Assembly: GCF_010548275.1 (NCBI RefSeq)
Contig: NZ_JAAGLT010000015.1
Span: 124,001 to 188,000 of the forward strand
Source: Streptomyces sp. SID12488
Lineage (GTDB): Bacteria > Actinomycetota > Actinomycetes > Streptomycetales > Streptomycetaceae
DNA: 64,000 bases
Direction of reading: 5' to 3'
Part shown: one piece after another, positions 15,300-23,786 of the stretch
How positions within the stretch are numbered: the stretch's first letter is position 1
Layout: every line of letters starts with the position of its first letter
Notes under the pieces: model-generated
What the model was told of the DNA's origin: nothing
Seen by the model: only the letters and a program-made list of their open reading frames with translations
The model's database searches: none
Made by a program: the position numbers and the translations under genes

Positions 15300-16421
15300 T
15301 TAACCAGCGAGGCGTTTCAAAGCCTCCGGAGCGTCCTCGATCCGGTCGACCAGGGCGATTCTGTCCTCCATGGCCCGCGCCCGCGCCAGCGACTGGAGCA
15401 ACGGCCAGGCGGGCAGCCGCTCGGTCCAGTGGGCGCGGTCCACCAGCACCATGGGTGTCGGCTCGCCGCGCGACTCGTAGTAGTTCGGGGTCGCGTTGTC
15501 GAAGATCTCCTGTACGGTCCCGGCGGCGCCCGGCAGGAAGACGATCCCCGAGTTCGAGCGGGCCAGCAGCCCGTCCTCGCGGGTGGCGTTGGCGAAGTAC
15601 TTGGCGATGTGCGAGGCGAAGGCGTTCGGCGGCTCGTGCCCGTAGAACCAGGTCGGGATGCCCACCGAGCCTGCCCCTTCGGGCCAGCGGGCGCGGACCT
15701 CGAAGGCGGCGCGCGCCCAGTCGGTGATCGAGGGCGTGAACGACGGCGCTCCGGCGAGGAGTTCGCAGGCCTCGTCGAGCATGGTGTCGTCGAAGGGGGC
15801 CGCGTACGCGCCGAGGTTCGCCGCCTCCATCGCGCCCGGACCGCCGCCCGTGGCCACCGTGAACCCGGCGCGGGTCAGTTCGCGCCCCAGGCGCGCGGCA
15901 CCGGCGTACGCCTGCGTACCGCGTGCCATCGCGTGACCCCCCATCACCCCCACGACCTGTGTCGCGCGCAGGAGTTCGTCGAGGGCGTCGGAGACGGCGT
16001 CGTCGTGGACGGAGCGCAGCATCGAGGCGAAGATGTCGCCGTCGGCCTTCGTACGCTGGAACCAGGCGTACCCGAGGGCGTCGGGTGTCCGCTCGTAACC
16101 CTTGTCGAGCCCGGCGAACAACTCGTCCGGCGAGTAGAGATGGCCGCGGTACGGGTTGACGGGCAGGTCCGGGAGGGGCGGGAAGACCAGGGCGCCGTCC
16201 GCGCGGACCTTCGCCGTCGCGTCCGGACGCATCGGGCAGCCGAGGAAGACGGCGCCCGCGGTGTCTCTGGTCAGCAACTCCTTCGTACGGTCCGTCAGAT
16301 CGACGGCCTGGACGCGGAATCCGGCGAGGGTGCCACGGGCCGAGACGGTCGCGTCGAACTCCTGGAGCGTCTCGATCTCACGGTCGTCGTGGTGGGCCGC
16401 ATGGGCGGGGCTCGTCTGCAC
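15300..16421 (-). CDS. LOG family protein (Rossmann fold, TIGR00730-like)
   Basis: The 373-aa protein shows the LOG signatures GGGPGAMEAAN and PGAAGTVQEIF, the nucleotide-binding and catalytic motifs of the family that includes cytokinin riboside 5'-monophosphate phosphoribohydrolases and AMP/pyrimidine nucleosidases (PpnN type). At about 370 aa it is longer than plant-type LOG (about 200 aa). The N-terminal 130 residues precede the core and resemble the long bacterial branch. The GTG at 16421 is the likely start; upstream residues are not family-like. The substrate may be a nucleoside monophosphate, but this is not decided from sequence. It is followed by an intergenic gap before the LAETG gene. 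Confidence 0.85.
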   Translation of the reverse strand: MQTSPAHAAHHDDREIETLQEFDATVSARGTLAGFRVQAVDLTDRTKELLTRDTAGAVFLGCPMRPDATAKVRADGALVFPPLPDLPVNPYRGHLYSPDELFAGLDKGYERTPDALGYAWFQRTKADGDIFASMLRSVHDDAVSDALDELLRATQVVGVMGGHAMARGTQAYAGAARLGRELTRAGFTVATGGGPGAMEAANLGAYAAPFDDTMLDEACELLAGAPSFTPSITDWARAAFEVRARWPEGAGSVGIPTWFYGHEPPNAFASHIAKYFANATREDGLLARSNSGIVFLPGAAGTVQEIFDNATPNYYESRGEPTPMVLVDRAHWTERLPAWPLLQSLARARAMEDRIALVDRIEDAPEALKRLAG

Positions 16422-16444
16422 CCGCCCATGTAAGCACGGTCGGA

Positions 16445-16858
16445 TCAGCCCTGGACGGCCGCCGGGTCCATCCACATGACTTCCCAGGTGTGGCCGTCGA
16501 GGTCGTCGAACGCACGGCCGTACATCTGGCCGTAGTCCTGCGCGTCGCGCGGTTCGGTGCCGCCCGCCGCGAGTGCTCCGTCGACCAGCTCGTCGACCTT
16601 CGCGCGGCTCTCGGCGCTCAGACAGATGAGGACCTCGCTGGTCTTCGTGGAGTCCGCGATCTCCTTCTTCGTGAAGTCGGAGTAGCGCGGCTTGCTCAGC
16701 AGCATCGCGATGATGTTGTCGCTGATCACGACACACGCGCAGTCGTCGGTCGTGAACTGCGGGTTGATCGTGTACCCGAGTTCGGTGAAGAACTTCTTCG
16801 AGGCGGCGACATCGCCGACAGCCAGGTTCACGAAGATCATCTGCTGGTACTCGCTCAT
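16445..16858 (-). CDS. VOC family (glyoxalase/bleomycin-resistance fold) protein
   Basis: The 137-aa protein shows the two beta-alpha-beta-beta-beta halves of the vicinal oxygen chelate fold. The N-terminal half begins QMIFVNLAVGDVAASKKFFT and contains ELGY. The C-terminal half ends FDDLDGHTWEVMWMDP with the family's final acidic ligand region. The ATG at 16858 is preceded by GGGAGAG. This PhnB/Glo-EDI-like branch often has metal-dependent or unknown activity. It precedes the LOG gene on the same strand with a 23-bp gap, so they may be co-transcribed. Confidence 0.85.
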   Translation of the reverse strand: MSEYQQMIFVNLAVGDVAASKKFFTELGYTINPQFTTDDCACVVISDNIIAMLLSKPRYSDFTKKEIADSTKTSEVLICLSAESRAKVDELVDGALAAGGTEPRDAQDYGQMYGRAFDDLDGHTWEVMWMDPAAVQG

Positions 16859-17000
16859 GAGGGTCTCTCCCGGTCGGTGTGTTGCTGTTCGATGGGGTAG
16901 ACCCGGGGGCCGGGCGGAACTCATCGGCCGGTGCGGAATTTCTTCGTACGAGTTTTCGTACGGGTTTGCCCACGGGTTCTGTCGGGGTTCTGTTCGGGGT

Positions 17001-18245
17001 TCAGGCGGTCAGCGGCAGTGCCGCCAGCTCCGCGATCAGGAAGGTCAGCGGGGCGAACAGGGCGAGGAGGGCGGCGGCGCGCAGACCGGCGGCGGTGCGC
17101 AGTGTCGTGGCCGGTGCGCCCAGGCGGACCAGGGCCGCGGTGGTGTCCGCGCGGGCGTGCCTGGCCTCGGCGGCGGCCGTGAGGAGCGTGGCGACGGCGC
17201 AGCCCGCCACGACCAGGGCGCCCAGCGTGGTGAGGGGGCCGAGGGACGGGTCGTCGGCGTCGTACAGCACGACCATGGCGTACGCGCCCGACGCGACCGC
17301 GCAGACGACGCCCAGGGGGCGGCCGATGCGGGTCGCCTCCTGCATGAGGACGCGGCCGGCGAGAAGGCGGAGGGCGCCGGGGCGGACGGCCTGGAGCAGG
17401 CGTCCGCAGAGGTGGGTGAGGCCGGGGCCGGCCAGGGCGAGGCCCAGGGCGGTGAGGGTCCAGCCGACGAGTACGGCGGCGGGGCTGCCGGTGGCTCCGC
17501 CGGGCATGGCGAGGCGTGTGTGGGGGGCGCGGGCGGCGTAGGCCTCCACGGCGAGGCCGGCTGCCAGCACGGCGATGCCCCAGGGGAGGTCCCGGGGAGG
17601 CAGGTGGGGGGAGGGGAGGCCGGGTTCCTGGGCGGCGGTCTCAGCGGGACCCGGGGTTGGTGCCGCGGGCCGGGACGCGCTGTCCGGCGCTGACGCCGAC
17701 GGGGTGCCGCTCGCGCCCGTGGTTCGGCGGCGGGCGTCCCGGGGGCGCAGGACCAGGGCGACGGCGATCGACGCCGCCACCGGTACCAGGGTCAGCAGGG
17801 TCAGGGCGGCCGGGAGGGGGAGGGGGTGGTCCGCGGCCAGGAAGTCCGCCGCGTCGCCGTCGAACGGCATGCCCGTCAGGTCGCCCCGCAGGTGGAGGAA
17901 GAACAGCAGGGCCAGCATCGAACCCAGGGTGCAGGCCAGGGCTGTTGTCGTGGCCGAGACGGCCATCAGGCGGCCCGGGCCCAGGCCGATCGCCGACAGG
18001 CCGGGGCGCGGTTTCGTACCGGGGTCGGTGCGGGCCACCGTCACCGCGAAATAGACCGTGGCCGCCAGGGGGGCCAGGCACCAGGCCAGGCGCAGGGCCG
18101 AGCCGCCGGGGGTGTCCTGGTGGGCGAGGGCGTGGCCGAGGGTGCCCAGGAGGAGGAAACCCGTGGCCGCCGACGCCGTCGCGACCAGCAGTCGGCGCAG
18201 CTGGACGCCCGGGTGGGCGCCGCGGGCTAGACGGAGAGCGAGCAC
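17001..18245 (-). CDS. ABC transporter membrane protein (FtsX/MacB-like permease)
   Basis: The GTG at 18245 overlaps the end of the ATPase gene by 19 bases and opens a 414-aa integral membrane protein with about nine to ten hydrophobic segments. An N-terminal group of TM helices (residues about 15-130) is separated from a C-terminal group by a Pro/Ala/Ser-rich linker with low-complexity PDSASRPAAPTPGPAE. The last three helices resemble the terminal FtsX-type permease unit. It should form an export or lipid/peptide-signal transporter with the upstream ATPase. It lacks the large extracellular MacB periplasmic domain. The substrate is unknown. Confidence 0.75.
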   Translation of the reverse strand: MLALRLARGAHPGVQLRRLLVATASAATGFLLLGTLGHALAHQDTPGGSALRLAWCLAPLAATVYFAVTVARTDPGTKPRPGLSAIGLGPGRLMAVSATTTALACTLGSMLALLFFLHLRGDLTGMPFDGDAADFLAADHPLPLPAALTLLTLVPVAASIAVALVLRPRDARRRTTGASGTPSASAPDSASRPAAPTPGPAETAAQEPGLPSPHLPPRDLPWGIAVLAAGLAVEAYAARAPHTRLAMPGGATGSPAAVLVGWTLTALGLALAGPGLTHLCGRLLQAVRPGALRLLAGRVLMQEATRIGRPLGVVCAVASGAYAMVVLYDADDPSLGPLTTLGALVVAGCAVATLLTAAAEARHARADTTAALVRLGAPATTLRTAAGLRAAALLALFAPLTFLIAELAALPLTA

Positions 18246-19003
18246 GCGGCCCGGCCTTCCGTGTCGGTCCCGGTCCCAGGCACGGTCTCCGTGCCGGTCT
18301 CGGCGACCGGGGGCAGGTGGACGGTGTTCACGCGCCGCCCGTCGAGCAGCGAGACCGTGCGGTCCGCCAGCGCCGCCGTGTCCGCGTCGTGCGTCGCGAG
18401 GACCACCGTGATGCCGTGCGAGCGGGCCGCTGTCGTCAGCGTCCGCAGTACCTGGGCCCGGTCCGCCTGGTAGAGGGGCGCCGTCGGTTCGTCCGCGAAG
18501 AGGACCGTGGGGGCCGGTGCCAGCGCTCGCGCGATCGAGACGCGTTGGCGTTCGGACTGGCGCAGCTCGTACGGGCGTTTGCGGGCCAGGCCGCCGATGT
18601 CCAGGCGCTCCAGCCACTCCAGGGCCGCCGTCTTGGCGCGCCGGCGGCTGGTGCCGCGCAGCATGAGGGGCAGGGCCGCGTTCTCCCAGACGTTCAGTTC
18701 CGGCACGAGGGCGGGGGCCGGGTCGATCCAGCCGAACCGGTCGCGGCGCAGCCGTTCACGGGCGAGCGGGCCCATCGTGTGCACCGGCACGCTGTTGAAC
18801 CAGACCTCGCCCCGCAGCGGTCGTACCAGGCCCGAGAGGCAGCGCAGCAGGGTCGTCTTGCCGCTGCCGCGCGGGCCGCTGACGGCGAGGATCTCGCCCT
18901 CCCGGACACCGAGCGAGATGCCGCTCAGCGCGGGTGAGCCGTCGTTGTGCTGGAAGTGCAGGGCGCGTGCCCAGAGCACGTCGTTGTCCGGCGGGGCCAC
19001 CAT
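18227..19003 (-). CDS. ABC transporter ATP-binding protein (MacB-like) with divergent signature
   Basis: The 258-aa ATPase has Walker A GPRGSGKTT, Walker B VLFADEPT and switch His in ATHDADT. The signature is LRQSERQRVSIARA instead of LSGGQQQR, an unusual change of the loop that contacts the partner's ATP. An ATG at 19003 with GAGG eight bases upstream is the best start; a GTG at 19012 is an alternative. The C-terminus is extended by a Thr/Gly-rich tail (GTETVPGTGTDTEG) that runs into the overlapping permease gene. The order ATPase-permease and the overlap indicate a two-component complex. Confidence 0.85.
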   Translation of the reverse strand: MVAPPDNDVLWARALHFQHNDGSPALSGISLGVREGEILAVSGPRGSGKTTLLRCLSGLVRPLRGEVWFNSVPVHTMGPLARERLRRDRFGWIDPAPALVPELNVWENAALPLMLRGTSRRRAKTAALEWLERLDIGGLARKRPYELRQSERQRVSIARALAPAPTVLFADEPTAPLYQADRAQVLRTLTTAARSHGITVVLATHDADTAALADRTVSLLDGRRVNTVHLPPVAETGTETVPGTGTDTEGRAACSLSV

Positions 19004-19210
19004 CGCGTACACCTCGTTCTGGTCCGTTTTGCCTTGCAGTCCCCCGTGCGGGGGAACGAGAGCAGGGCCGATCGGTTACCAGGCACGCTAAGGATCCTGG
19101 GTGTGCACCCCGGACAGCACGCGGCCCGGGGCGCACCCTTCTCACTTGTATGGGTGCAATCCCGGGCCGTAACGAGCGGCTGAACCACTGAACCACTGAA
19201 CCGCCGGAGG

Positions 19211-20611
19211 CTAGAGCTTCGTCCACGCCTCCGTCAGGGTCGCGCGCAGGATCTGCTCGATCTCGTCGAACGTCTCCTGGGTCGAGATCAGCGGCGGGGC
19301 GAGCTGGACGACCGGGTCACCGCGGTCGTCGGCGCGGCAGTACAGGCCGTTCTCGAAGAGGGCCTTGGAGAGGAAGCCGTAGAGGATGCGTTCCGTCTCG
19401 TCCGCGTCGAAGGACTCCTTGGTCACCTTGTCCTTGACCAGCTCGATGCCGTAGAAGAAGCCGTTGCCGCGGACGTCACCGACGATCGGCAGGTCGTGCA
19501 GCTTCTCCAGGGTCGAGCGGAAGGCGCCCTCGTTGTCCAGCACATGCTGGTTGAGGCCCTCGCGCTCGAACAGGTCGAGGTTGGCCAGGCCGACCGCCGC
19601 CGACACCGGGTGGCCGCCGAACGTGTAGCCGTGCAGGAAGGTGTTGTCGCCCTTGTAGAACGGCTCGGCGAGGCGGTCCGAGATGATGCACGCGCCGATC
19701 GGGGAGTAGCCCGATGTCATGCCCTTGGCGCAGGTGATCATGTCCGGCACGTAGTCGAACTTGTCGCAGGCGAACATCGTGCCGAGGCGGCCGAAGGCGC
19801 AGATGACCTCGTCCGAGACGAGCAGGACGTCGTGGCGGTCGCAGATCTCGCGGACCCGCTGGAAGTAGCCCGGCGGGGGCGGGAAGCAGCCGCCCGCGTT
19901 CTGGACCGGCTCCAGGAAGACCGCGGCGACCGTGTCCGCGCCCTCGAAGAGGATCTCCTGCTCGATCTGGTCGGCGGCCCAGCGGCCGTAGGCCTCCGGG
20001 TCGTCGCCGTGGATCGGGGCACGGTAGATGTTGGTGTTCGGGACCTTGTGCGCGCCGGGGACCAGCGGCTCGAAGGGGGCCTTCAGGGCCGGCAGGCCGG
20101 TGATGGACAGGGCGCCCTGCGGAGTGCCGTGGTAGGCGACCGCGCGTGAGATGACCTTGTACTTGGTGGGCTTGCCGACCAGCTTGAAGTACTGCTTGGC
20201 GAGCTTCCAGGCGGTCTCGACGGCCTCGCCGCCACCGGTGGTGAAGAAGACCTTGTTGAGGTCACCGGGCGCGTAGTTCGCCAGACGTTCCGCCAGCTCC
20301 ACCGCCTTCGGGTGGGCGTACGACCACACCGGGAAGAACGCCAGCTCCTGCGCCTGCTTGAACGCGGCCTCGGCGAGCTCGACGCGGCCGTGACCGGCCT
20401 GGACCACGAACAGCCCCGCGAGACCGTCGAGGTAGCGCTTGCCCTTGTCGTCGAAGATGTAGGTGCCCTCACCCCGGACGATCGTCGGGACGGGGGCGTT
20501 CTCGTACGACGACATACGGGTGAAGTGCATCCACAGGTGGTCGTACGCGGTGCGGCTGAGGTCCTTGGAGCCGGAACCGGAGCCGGAACTGGGGTTGTCG
20601 GTGGTCGTCAC
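19211..20611 (-). CDS. Class III aminotransferase, putrescine/omega-amine type
   Basis: The 466-aa PLP enzyme shows the class III aminotransferase pattern: FFTTGGGEAVETAWKLAKQY, SRAVAYHGTPQGALSITG, LVSDEVICAFGRLG and the lysine region MITCAKGMTSGYSPIGA, whose Lys forms the PLP Schiff base. It resembles omega-amino-acid:pyruvate and putrescine aminotransferases more than classical GabT. A GTG at 20611, two bases after the Lrp stop, is the likely start, so it is translationally coupled to the regulator. It should convert an aliphatic amine or GABA to the aldehyde, feeding the dehydrogenase encoded divergently at 21295. The precise substrate is inferred. Confidence 0.87.
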   Translation of the reverse strand: MTTTDNPSSGSGSGSKDLSRTAYDHLWMHFTRMSSYENAPVPTIVRGEGTYIFDDKGKRYLDGLAGLFVVQAGHGRVELAEAAFKQAQELAFFPVWSYAHPKAVELAERLANYAPGDLNKVFFTTGGGEAVETAWKLAKQYFKLVGKPTKYKVISRAVAYHGTPQGALSITGLPALKAPFEPLVPGAHKVPNTNIYRAPIHGDDPEAYGRWAADQIEQEILFEGADTVAAVFLEPVQNAGGCFPPPPGYFQRVREICDRHDVLLVSDEVICAFGRLGTMFACDKFDYVPDMITCAKGMTSGYSPIGACIISDRLAEPFYKGDNTFLHGYTFGGHPVSAAVGLANLDLFEREGLNQHVLDNEGAFRSTLEKLHDLPIVGDVRGNGFFYGIELVKDKVTKESFDADETERILYGFLSKALFENGLYCRADDRGDPVVQLAPPLISTQETFDEIEQILRATLTEAWTKL

Positions 20612-20613
20612 GG

Positions 20614-21114
20614 TTATCGGGTTCCCCACATGTAGGTCTGCTTCTTGAGCTTGAGGTAGACGAAGCTTTCGGTGGAGCGCACGCCGGGCAGGGCCCGTAT
20701 GCGTTTGTTGATGACGTCCAGCAGGTGGTCGTCGTCCTCGCAGACGATCTCGGCGAGGATGTCGAAGGAGCCCGCGGTCATCACCACGTACTCGACTTCC
20801 GGCATGGCGCTCAGCCCGTCGGCCACGGGGTCCAGGTCGCCGTCGACGTTGACGCCGACCATCGCCTGTCTGCGGAAACCCACGGTGAGCGGGTCCGTGA
20901 CGGCGACGATCTGCATCACGCCCTGGTCGAGCAGCTTCTGGACGCGCTGGCGCACGGCCGCCTCCGAGAGGCCCACCGCCTTGCCGATCGCCGCGTAGGG
21001 CCGGCGGCCGTCCTCCTGGAGCTGCTCGATGATGGCGAGGGAGACGGCGTCCAATTGGGGAGTGCCGTTCCTGGACTCGCGGGAGTCCCTGTGCTCTGCG
21101 CTTCGACTGGCCAC
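20614..21114 (-). CDS. Lrp/AsnC family transcriptional regulator
   Basis: The 166-aa regulator has an N-terminal winged HTH (LDAVSLAIIEQLQEDGRRPY, then IGKAVGLSEAAVRQRVQKLL) and a RAM/AsnC ligand-binding C-terminal domain (VGVNVDGDLDPVADGLSAMP; GSFDILAEIVCEDDDHLLDV). It lies upstream of, and coupled to, the aminotransferase gene and divergent to an aldehyde dehydrogenase gene. That position suggests it controls both in response to an amino acid or polyamine. Possible starts are GTG 21114, GTG 21129 and TTG 21150; the shortest was chosen because the HTH is complete. The divergent gap at 21115-21294 should hold its sites. Confidence 0.88.
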   Translation of the reverse strand: MASRSAEHRDSRESRNGTPQLDAVSLAIIEQLQEDGRRPYAAIGKAVGLSEAAVRQRVQKLLDQGVMQIVAVTDPLTVGFRRQAMVGVNVDGDLDPVADGLSAMPEVEYVVMTAGSFDILAEIVCEDDDHLLDVINKRIRALPGVRSTESFVYLKLKKQTYMWGTR

Positions 21115-21294
21115 GCGCTCACTTTGCACGAGGAGTCGACGGTTTCGCAAGGCTCGATCGATGAAATTCGTTGTTCATGGACGCTTATCTTGCGGATTTC
21201 GCAGCTGGAGGGGGATCGGGGGTGTTGAAAACGTCGGACTGCGGAATAGGGTGGGTGTCTCAGTCAATGGACACCCGAATCTGGAGGGCCGGCA
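21115..21294. promoter_or_regulatory. Divergent promoter region of Lrp-aminotransferase and aldehyde dehydrogenase genes
   Basis: This 180-bp gap is comparatively AT-rich around 21150-21190. It has Lrp-like AT-flanked stretches (GAAATTCG, TTGCGGATTTCGCA) and a small inverted repeat GGGTGTC/GACACCC at 21253-21276 just before the dehydrogenase RBS (GGAGG). Site assignment to the Lrp protein is inference. Confidence 0.45.
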
Positions 21295-22734
21295 GTGAGC
21301 ACCGAGCTGCGTCGTCTGCGCAACTACATCGATGGTGAGTTCCGGGACGCCGCCGACGGGCGGACCACCGAGGTGGTCAACCCCGTGACGGGCGAGGCGT
21401 ACGCGACCGCGCCGCTGTCCGGGCAGCCGGACGTCGACGCCGCCATGGCCGCTGCGGCCGCCGCCTTCCCCGCCTGGCGCGACAAGACCCCGGCCGAGCG
21501 GCAGAAGCAGCTCCTGAAGATCGCGGACGCGTTCGAGGAGCGCGCCGAGGAGCTCATCGCGGCCGAGGTGGAGAACACCGGCAAGCCGATCGGGCTCACC
21601 CGGGACGAGGAGATCCCGCCGATGGTGGACCAGATCCGCTTCTTCGCGGGCATGGCCCGGATGCTGGAGGGGCGCAGCGCCGGCGAGTACATGGAGGGGA
21701 TGACGTCGATCGTCCGGCGCGAGCCGATCGGTGTCTGCGCGCAGGTCGCGCCCTGGAACTACCCGATGATGATGGCCGTGTGGAAGTTCGCCCCGGCCAT
21801 CGCGGCCGGCAACACCGTGGTGCTCAAGCCGTCGGACACGACGCCCGCCTCCACGGTTCTCATGGCGGAGATCATCGGTTCGATCCTGCCCACGGGCGTC
21901 TTCAACGTCATCACCGGGGACCGTGACACCGGTCGGCTGATGGTCGAGCACCCGACCCCGGCGATGGCGTCGATCACCGGTTCGGTACGGGCCGGTATGC
22001 AGGTCGCCGAGTCCGCGTCGAAGGACCTCAAGCGTGTCCACCTGGAGCTGGGTGGCAAGGCGCCGGTCGTCGTGTTCGAGGACACCGACATCGCCAAGGC
22101 CGTCGAGGACATCTCGGTCGCCGGCTTCTTCAACGCGGGCCAGGACTGTACGGCGGCCACGCGTGTCCTCGTCCAGGAGTCCATCCACGACGAGTTCGTC
22201 GCGGCGCTCGCCAAGGCCGCCGCCGAGACGAAGACCGGCCAGCCGGACGACGAGGACGTGCTGTACGGGCCGCTCAACAACCTGAACCAGCTGAAGCAGG
22301 TCTCCGGATTCATCGAGCGGCTGCCCGCCCACGCCAAGGTCGAGGCGGGCGGTCACCGGGTCGGCGAGAAGGGCTACTTCTACGCCGCGACCGTCGTTTC
22401 GGGCCTGAAGCAGGACGACGAGATCATCCAGAACGAGGTCTTCGGCCCGGTCATCACCGTCCAGTCCTTCTCCGACGAGGCGCAGGCCGTGGGGTGGGCC
22501 AACGGCGTGGACTACGCCCTCGCGTCGTCCGTGTGGACGAAGGACCACGCACGCGCGATGCGGATGTCGAAGGTCCTGGACTTCGGCTGCGTGTGGATCA
22601 ACACCCACATCCCGCTGGTCGCGGAGATGCCGCACGGCGGCTTCAAGAAGTCCGGCTACGGCAAGGATCTCTCGGGGTACGGGTTCGACGACTACACACG
22701 GATCAAGCATGTGATGACGTCGCTCGGCGGCTGA
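21295..22734 (+). CDS. Gamma-aminobutyraldehyde dehydrogenase-like ALDH
   Basis: The 479-aa NAD(P)+-dependent aldehyde dehydrogenase has ALDH motifs in the right order. These are PWNYPMMMAVWKFAPAIAAG (substrate/cofactor cleft), HLELGGKAP with the general-base Glu, GQDCTAAT with the nucleophilic Cys, and EVFGPVITV. The Trp/Phe-rich cleft and the HIPLVAEMPHGGFKKSGYGK tail are typical of the betaine/aminobutyraldehyde group. It most likely oxidises 4-aminobutyraldehyde to GABA, the step after putrescine transamination by the divergently encoded aminotransferase. A GTG start with GGAGG at proper distance supports the 5' end. Betaine aldehyde remains an alternative substrate. Confidence 0.9.
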   Translation: MSTELRRLRNYIDGEFRDAADGRTTEVVNPVTGEAYATAPLSGQPDVDAAMAAAAAAFPAWRDKTPAERQKQLLKIADAFEERAEELIAAEVENTGKPIGLTRDEEIPPMVDQIRFFAGMARMLEGRSAGEYMEGMTSIVRREPIGVCAQVAPWNYPMMMAVWKFAPAIAAGNTVVLKPSDTTPASTVLMAEIIGSILPTGVFNVITGDRDTGRLMVEHPTPAMASITGSVRAGMQVAESASKDLKRVHLELGGKAPVVVFEDTDIAKAVEDISVAGFFNAGQDCTAATRVLVQESIHDEFVAALAKAAAETKTGQPDDEDVLYGPLNNLNQLKQVSGFIERLPAHAKVEAGGHRVGEKGYFYAATVVSGLKQDDEIIQNEVFGPVITVQSFSDEAQAVGWANGVDYALASSVWTKDHARAMRMSKVLDFGCVWINTHIPLVAEMPHGGFKKSGYGKDLSGYGFDDYTRIKHVMTSLGG

Positions 22735-22763
22735 GGGTGGTTTGAGGGCTGTCTGTAGCACGC

Positions 22764-22802
22764 GTGCGGCCCCGGGCGGGAGTTCTCCGTCCGGGGCCGC
22801 AC
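22764..22802 (+). terminator. Terminator downstream of aldehyde dehydrogenase
   Basis: A perfect 12-bp stem (GTGCGGCCCCGG / CCGGGGCCGCAC) has a 15-base loop and lies 30 bp after the stop. No U-tract follows, as is common in Streptomyces. Confidence 0.65.
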
Positions 22803-23258
22803 GGCTGCGTGGCCCCGGCGGCTCGGCAGGCCCGCCCGCAGGCGACACGATGTCGCACCGGCGCCGTGCTGCTCGACACGGCGTCGACTTTCCCGGCCTG
22901 CGTACCGGTGATGTCCCGCCTGATCGTGGGAACGCCCGCGCTGTGCGCCCGCAGTAAGGAGAAGCAGGCCGGCCGGCGGCCCGTCATCGCCGCGGCTCTC
23001 GCCGAACGCGCGGGCTTGTCCTCGCCCACGGGACCGGTCCCACTGGTGCGCGGCGCCGCCGCGGTGGACGCCCTGAACATCGAGTCGACCTTTGGACCTC
23101 CTCCGACGGTGACCCGGACCTCGATGCCCTCCTCGTCGAGGTCTTCGCGGCCCTCGCGCTTTCCACGGTACGAACGCCGCCGGTGACCGTTGCCGTCGAC
23201 GGGCGGGCCTGTCCGGTGGCATTTTTGAACGTGTTCAACTTGGGCGTATGCTGCCTCC
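22803..23258. other. Gap with possible gene remnant and upstream operator
   Basis: About 450 bp without a convincing gene. A rightward frame at about 22900-23130 has short protein-like patches (AGRRPVIAAALAERAG; VRGAAAVDALNIESTF) but no good start, no RBS and a composition that breaks down after 23140. It may be a decayed gene. The last 40 bp hold the palindrome described separately and the promoter of the membrane protein gene. Confidence 0.4.
23225..23238. promoter_or_regulatory. Palindromic operator TTGAACGTGTTCAA
   Basis: A near-perfect dyad (TTGAAC-GT-GTTCAA) sits 20 bases before the start of the small membrane protein gene, within an AT-rich promoter-like stretch. It resembles TetR-family operators. 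No TetR gene is adjacent in the window, so the regulator is unknown. Confidence 0.55.
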
Positions 23259-23786
23259 ATGAGTGACAGAGCCGCCCTGCTCAAGGGCATTCGCGCCTGG
23301 TTGGCCGTCTTCGTCGTGGGTCTGGTGCTCAGTGGCGCCACAGCTTTCCCCCTCGTGCACGAACTGCGCTGGACCGAGGGAGTGCTGCGGGCCCTGTCCG
23401 TCCCCGAGCGGTTGCCGGGGATGATGGCGTGGATCGAGCGGGTACGCGAAGGCATCGACGCCACCGACCAGCGCTACCCCTTCGTCCTCTACGGCACGGA
23501 CTGGCTCGCCTTCGCCCACCTCGTCATCGCGGTCGCCTTCTACGGGCCCTACCGCGACCCCGTACGCAACATCTGGGTCGTCGAGTTCGGGATGATCGCC
23601 TGTGCCGGGATCATCCCGCTCGCGCTGATCTGCGGGCCGATCCGGGGGATTCCCCTCTGGTGGACGGTGATCGACATGTCGTTCGGGGTGTTCGGGGTGA
23701 TTCCGCTGTACGTCGTACGGAAGCGGATCAAGCGGCTGGAGGCGCTGATGGCGGCGCCTCCGACCACGGCCCACGTCACGGTGTGA
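23259..23786 (+). CDS. Small integral membrane protein, four TM segments
   Basis: The 175-aa protein has predicted TM helices at about residues 13-30, 82-96, 108-126 and 133-150. The extracytoplasmic loop of about 50 residues between the first two contains the conserved-looking RYPFVLYGTDWLAFAHLVIA. I recognise it as a conserved actinobacterial and myxobacterial-type hypothetical membrane protein but know no function. Its 3' end overlaps the convergent serine hydrolase gene by 11 bases. The TTGAACGTGTTCAA palindrome immediately upstream suggests regulated expression, possibly by a TetR-family repressor encoded elsewhere. Confidence 0.8.
   Translation: MSDRAALLKGIRAWLAVFVVGLVLSGATAFPLVHELRWTEGVLRALSVPERLPGMMAWIERVREGIDATDQRYPFVLYGTDWLAFAHLVIAVAFYGPYRDPVRNIWVVEFGMIACAGIIPLALICGPIRGIPLWWTVIDMSFGVFGVIPLYVVRKRIKRLEALMAAPPTTAHVTV

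Noticed and set aside
21175..22848. Very long antisense frame opposite the aldehyde dehydrogenase gene
   Set aside because: It is a GC-bias shadow: composition is Arg/Gly/His-rich without motifs, and the sense frame is a complete ALDH.
22764..23464. Overlapping frames on both strands after the first aldehyde dehydrogenase
   Set aside because: No frame has an RBS and sustained protein-like composition; at best a decayed gene, so only the gap was described.
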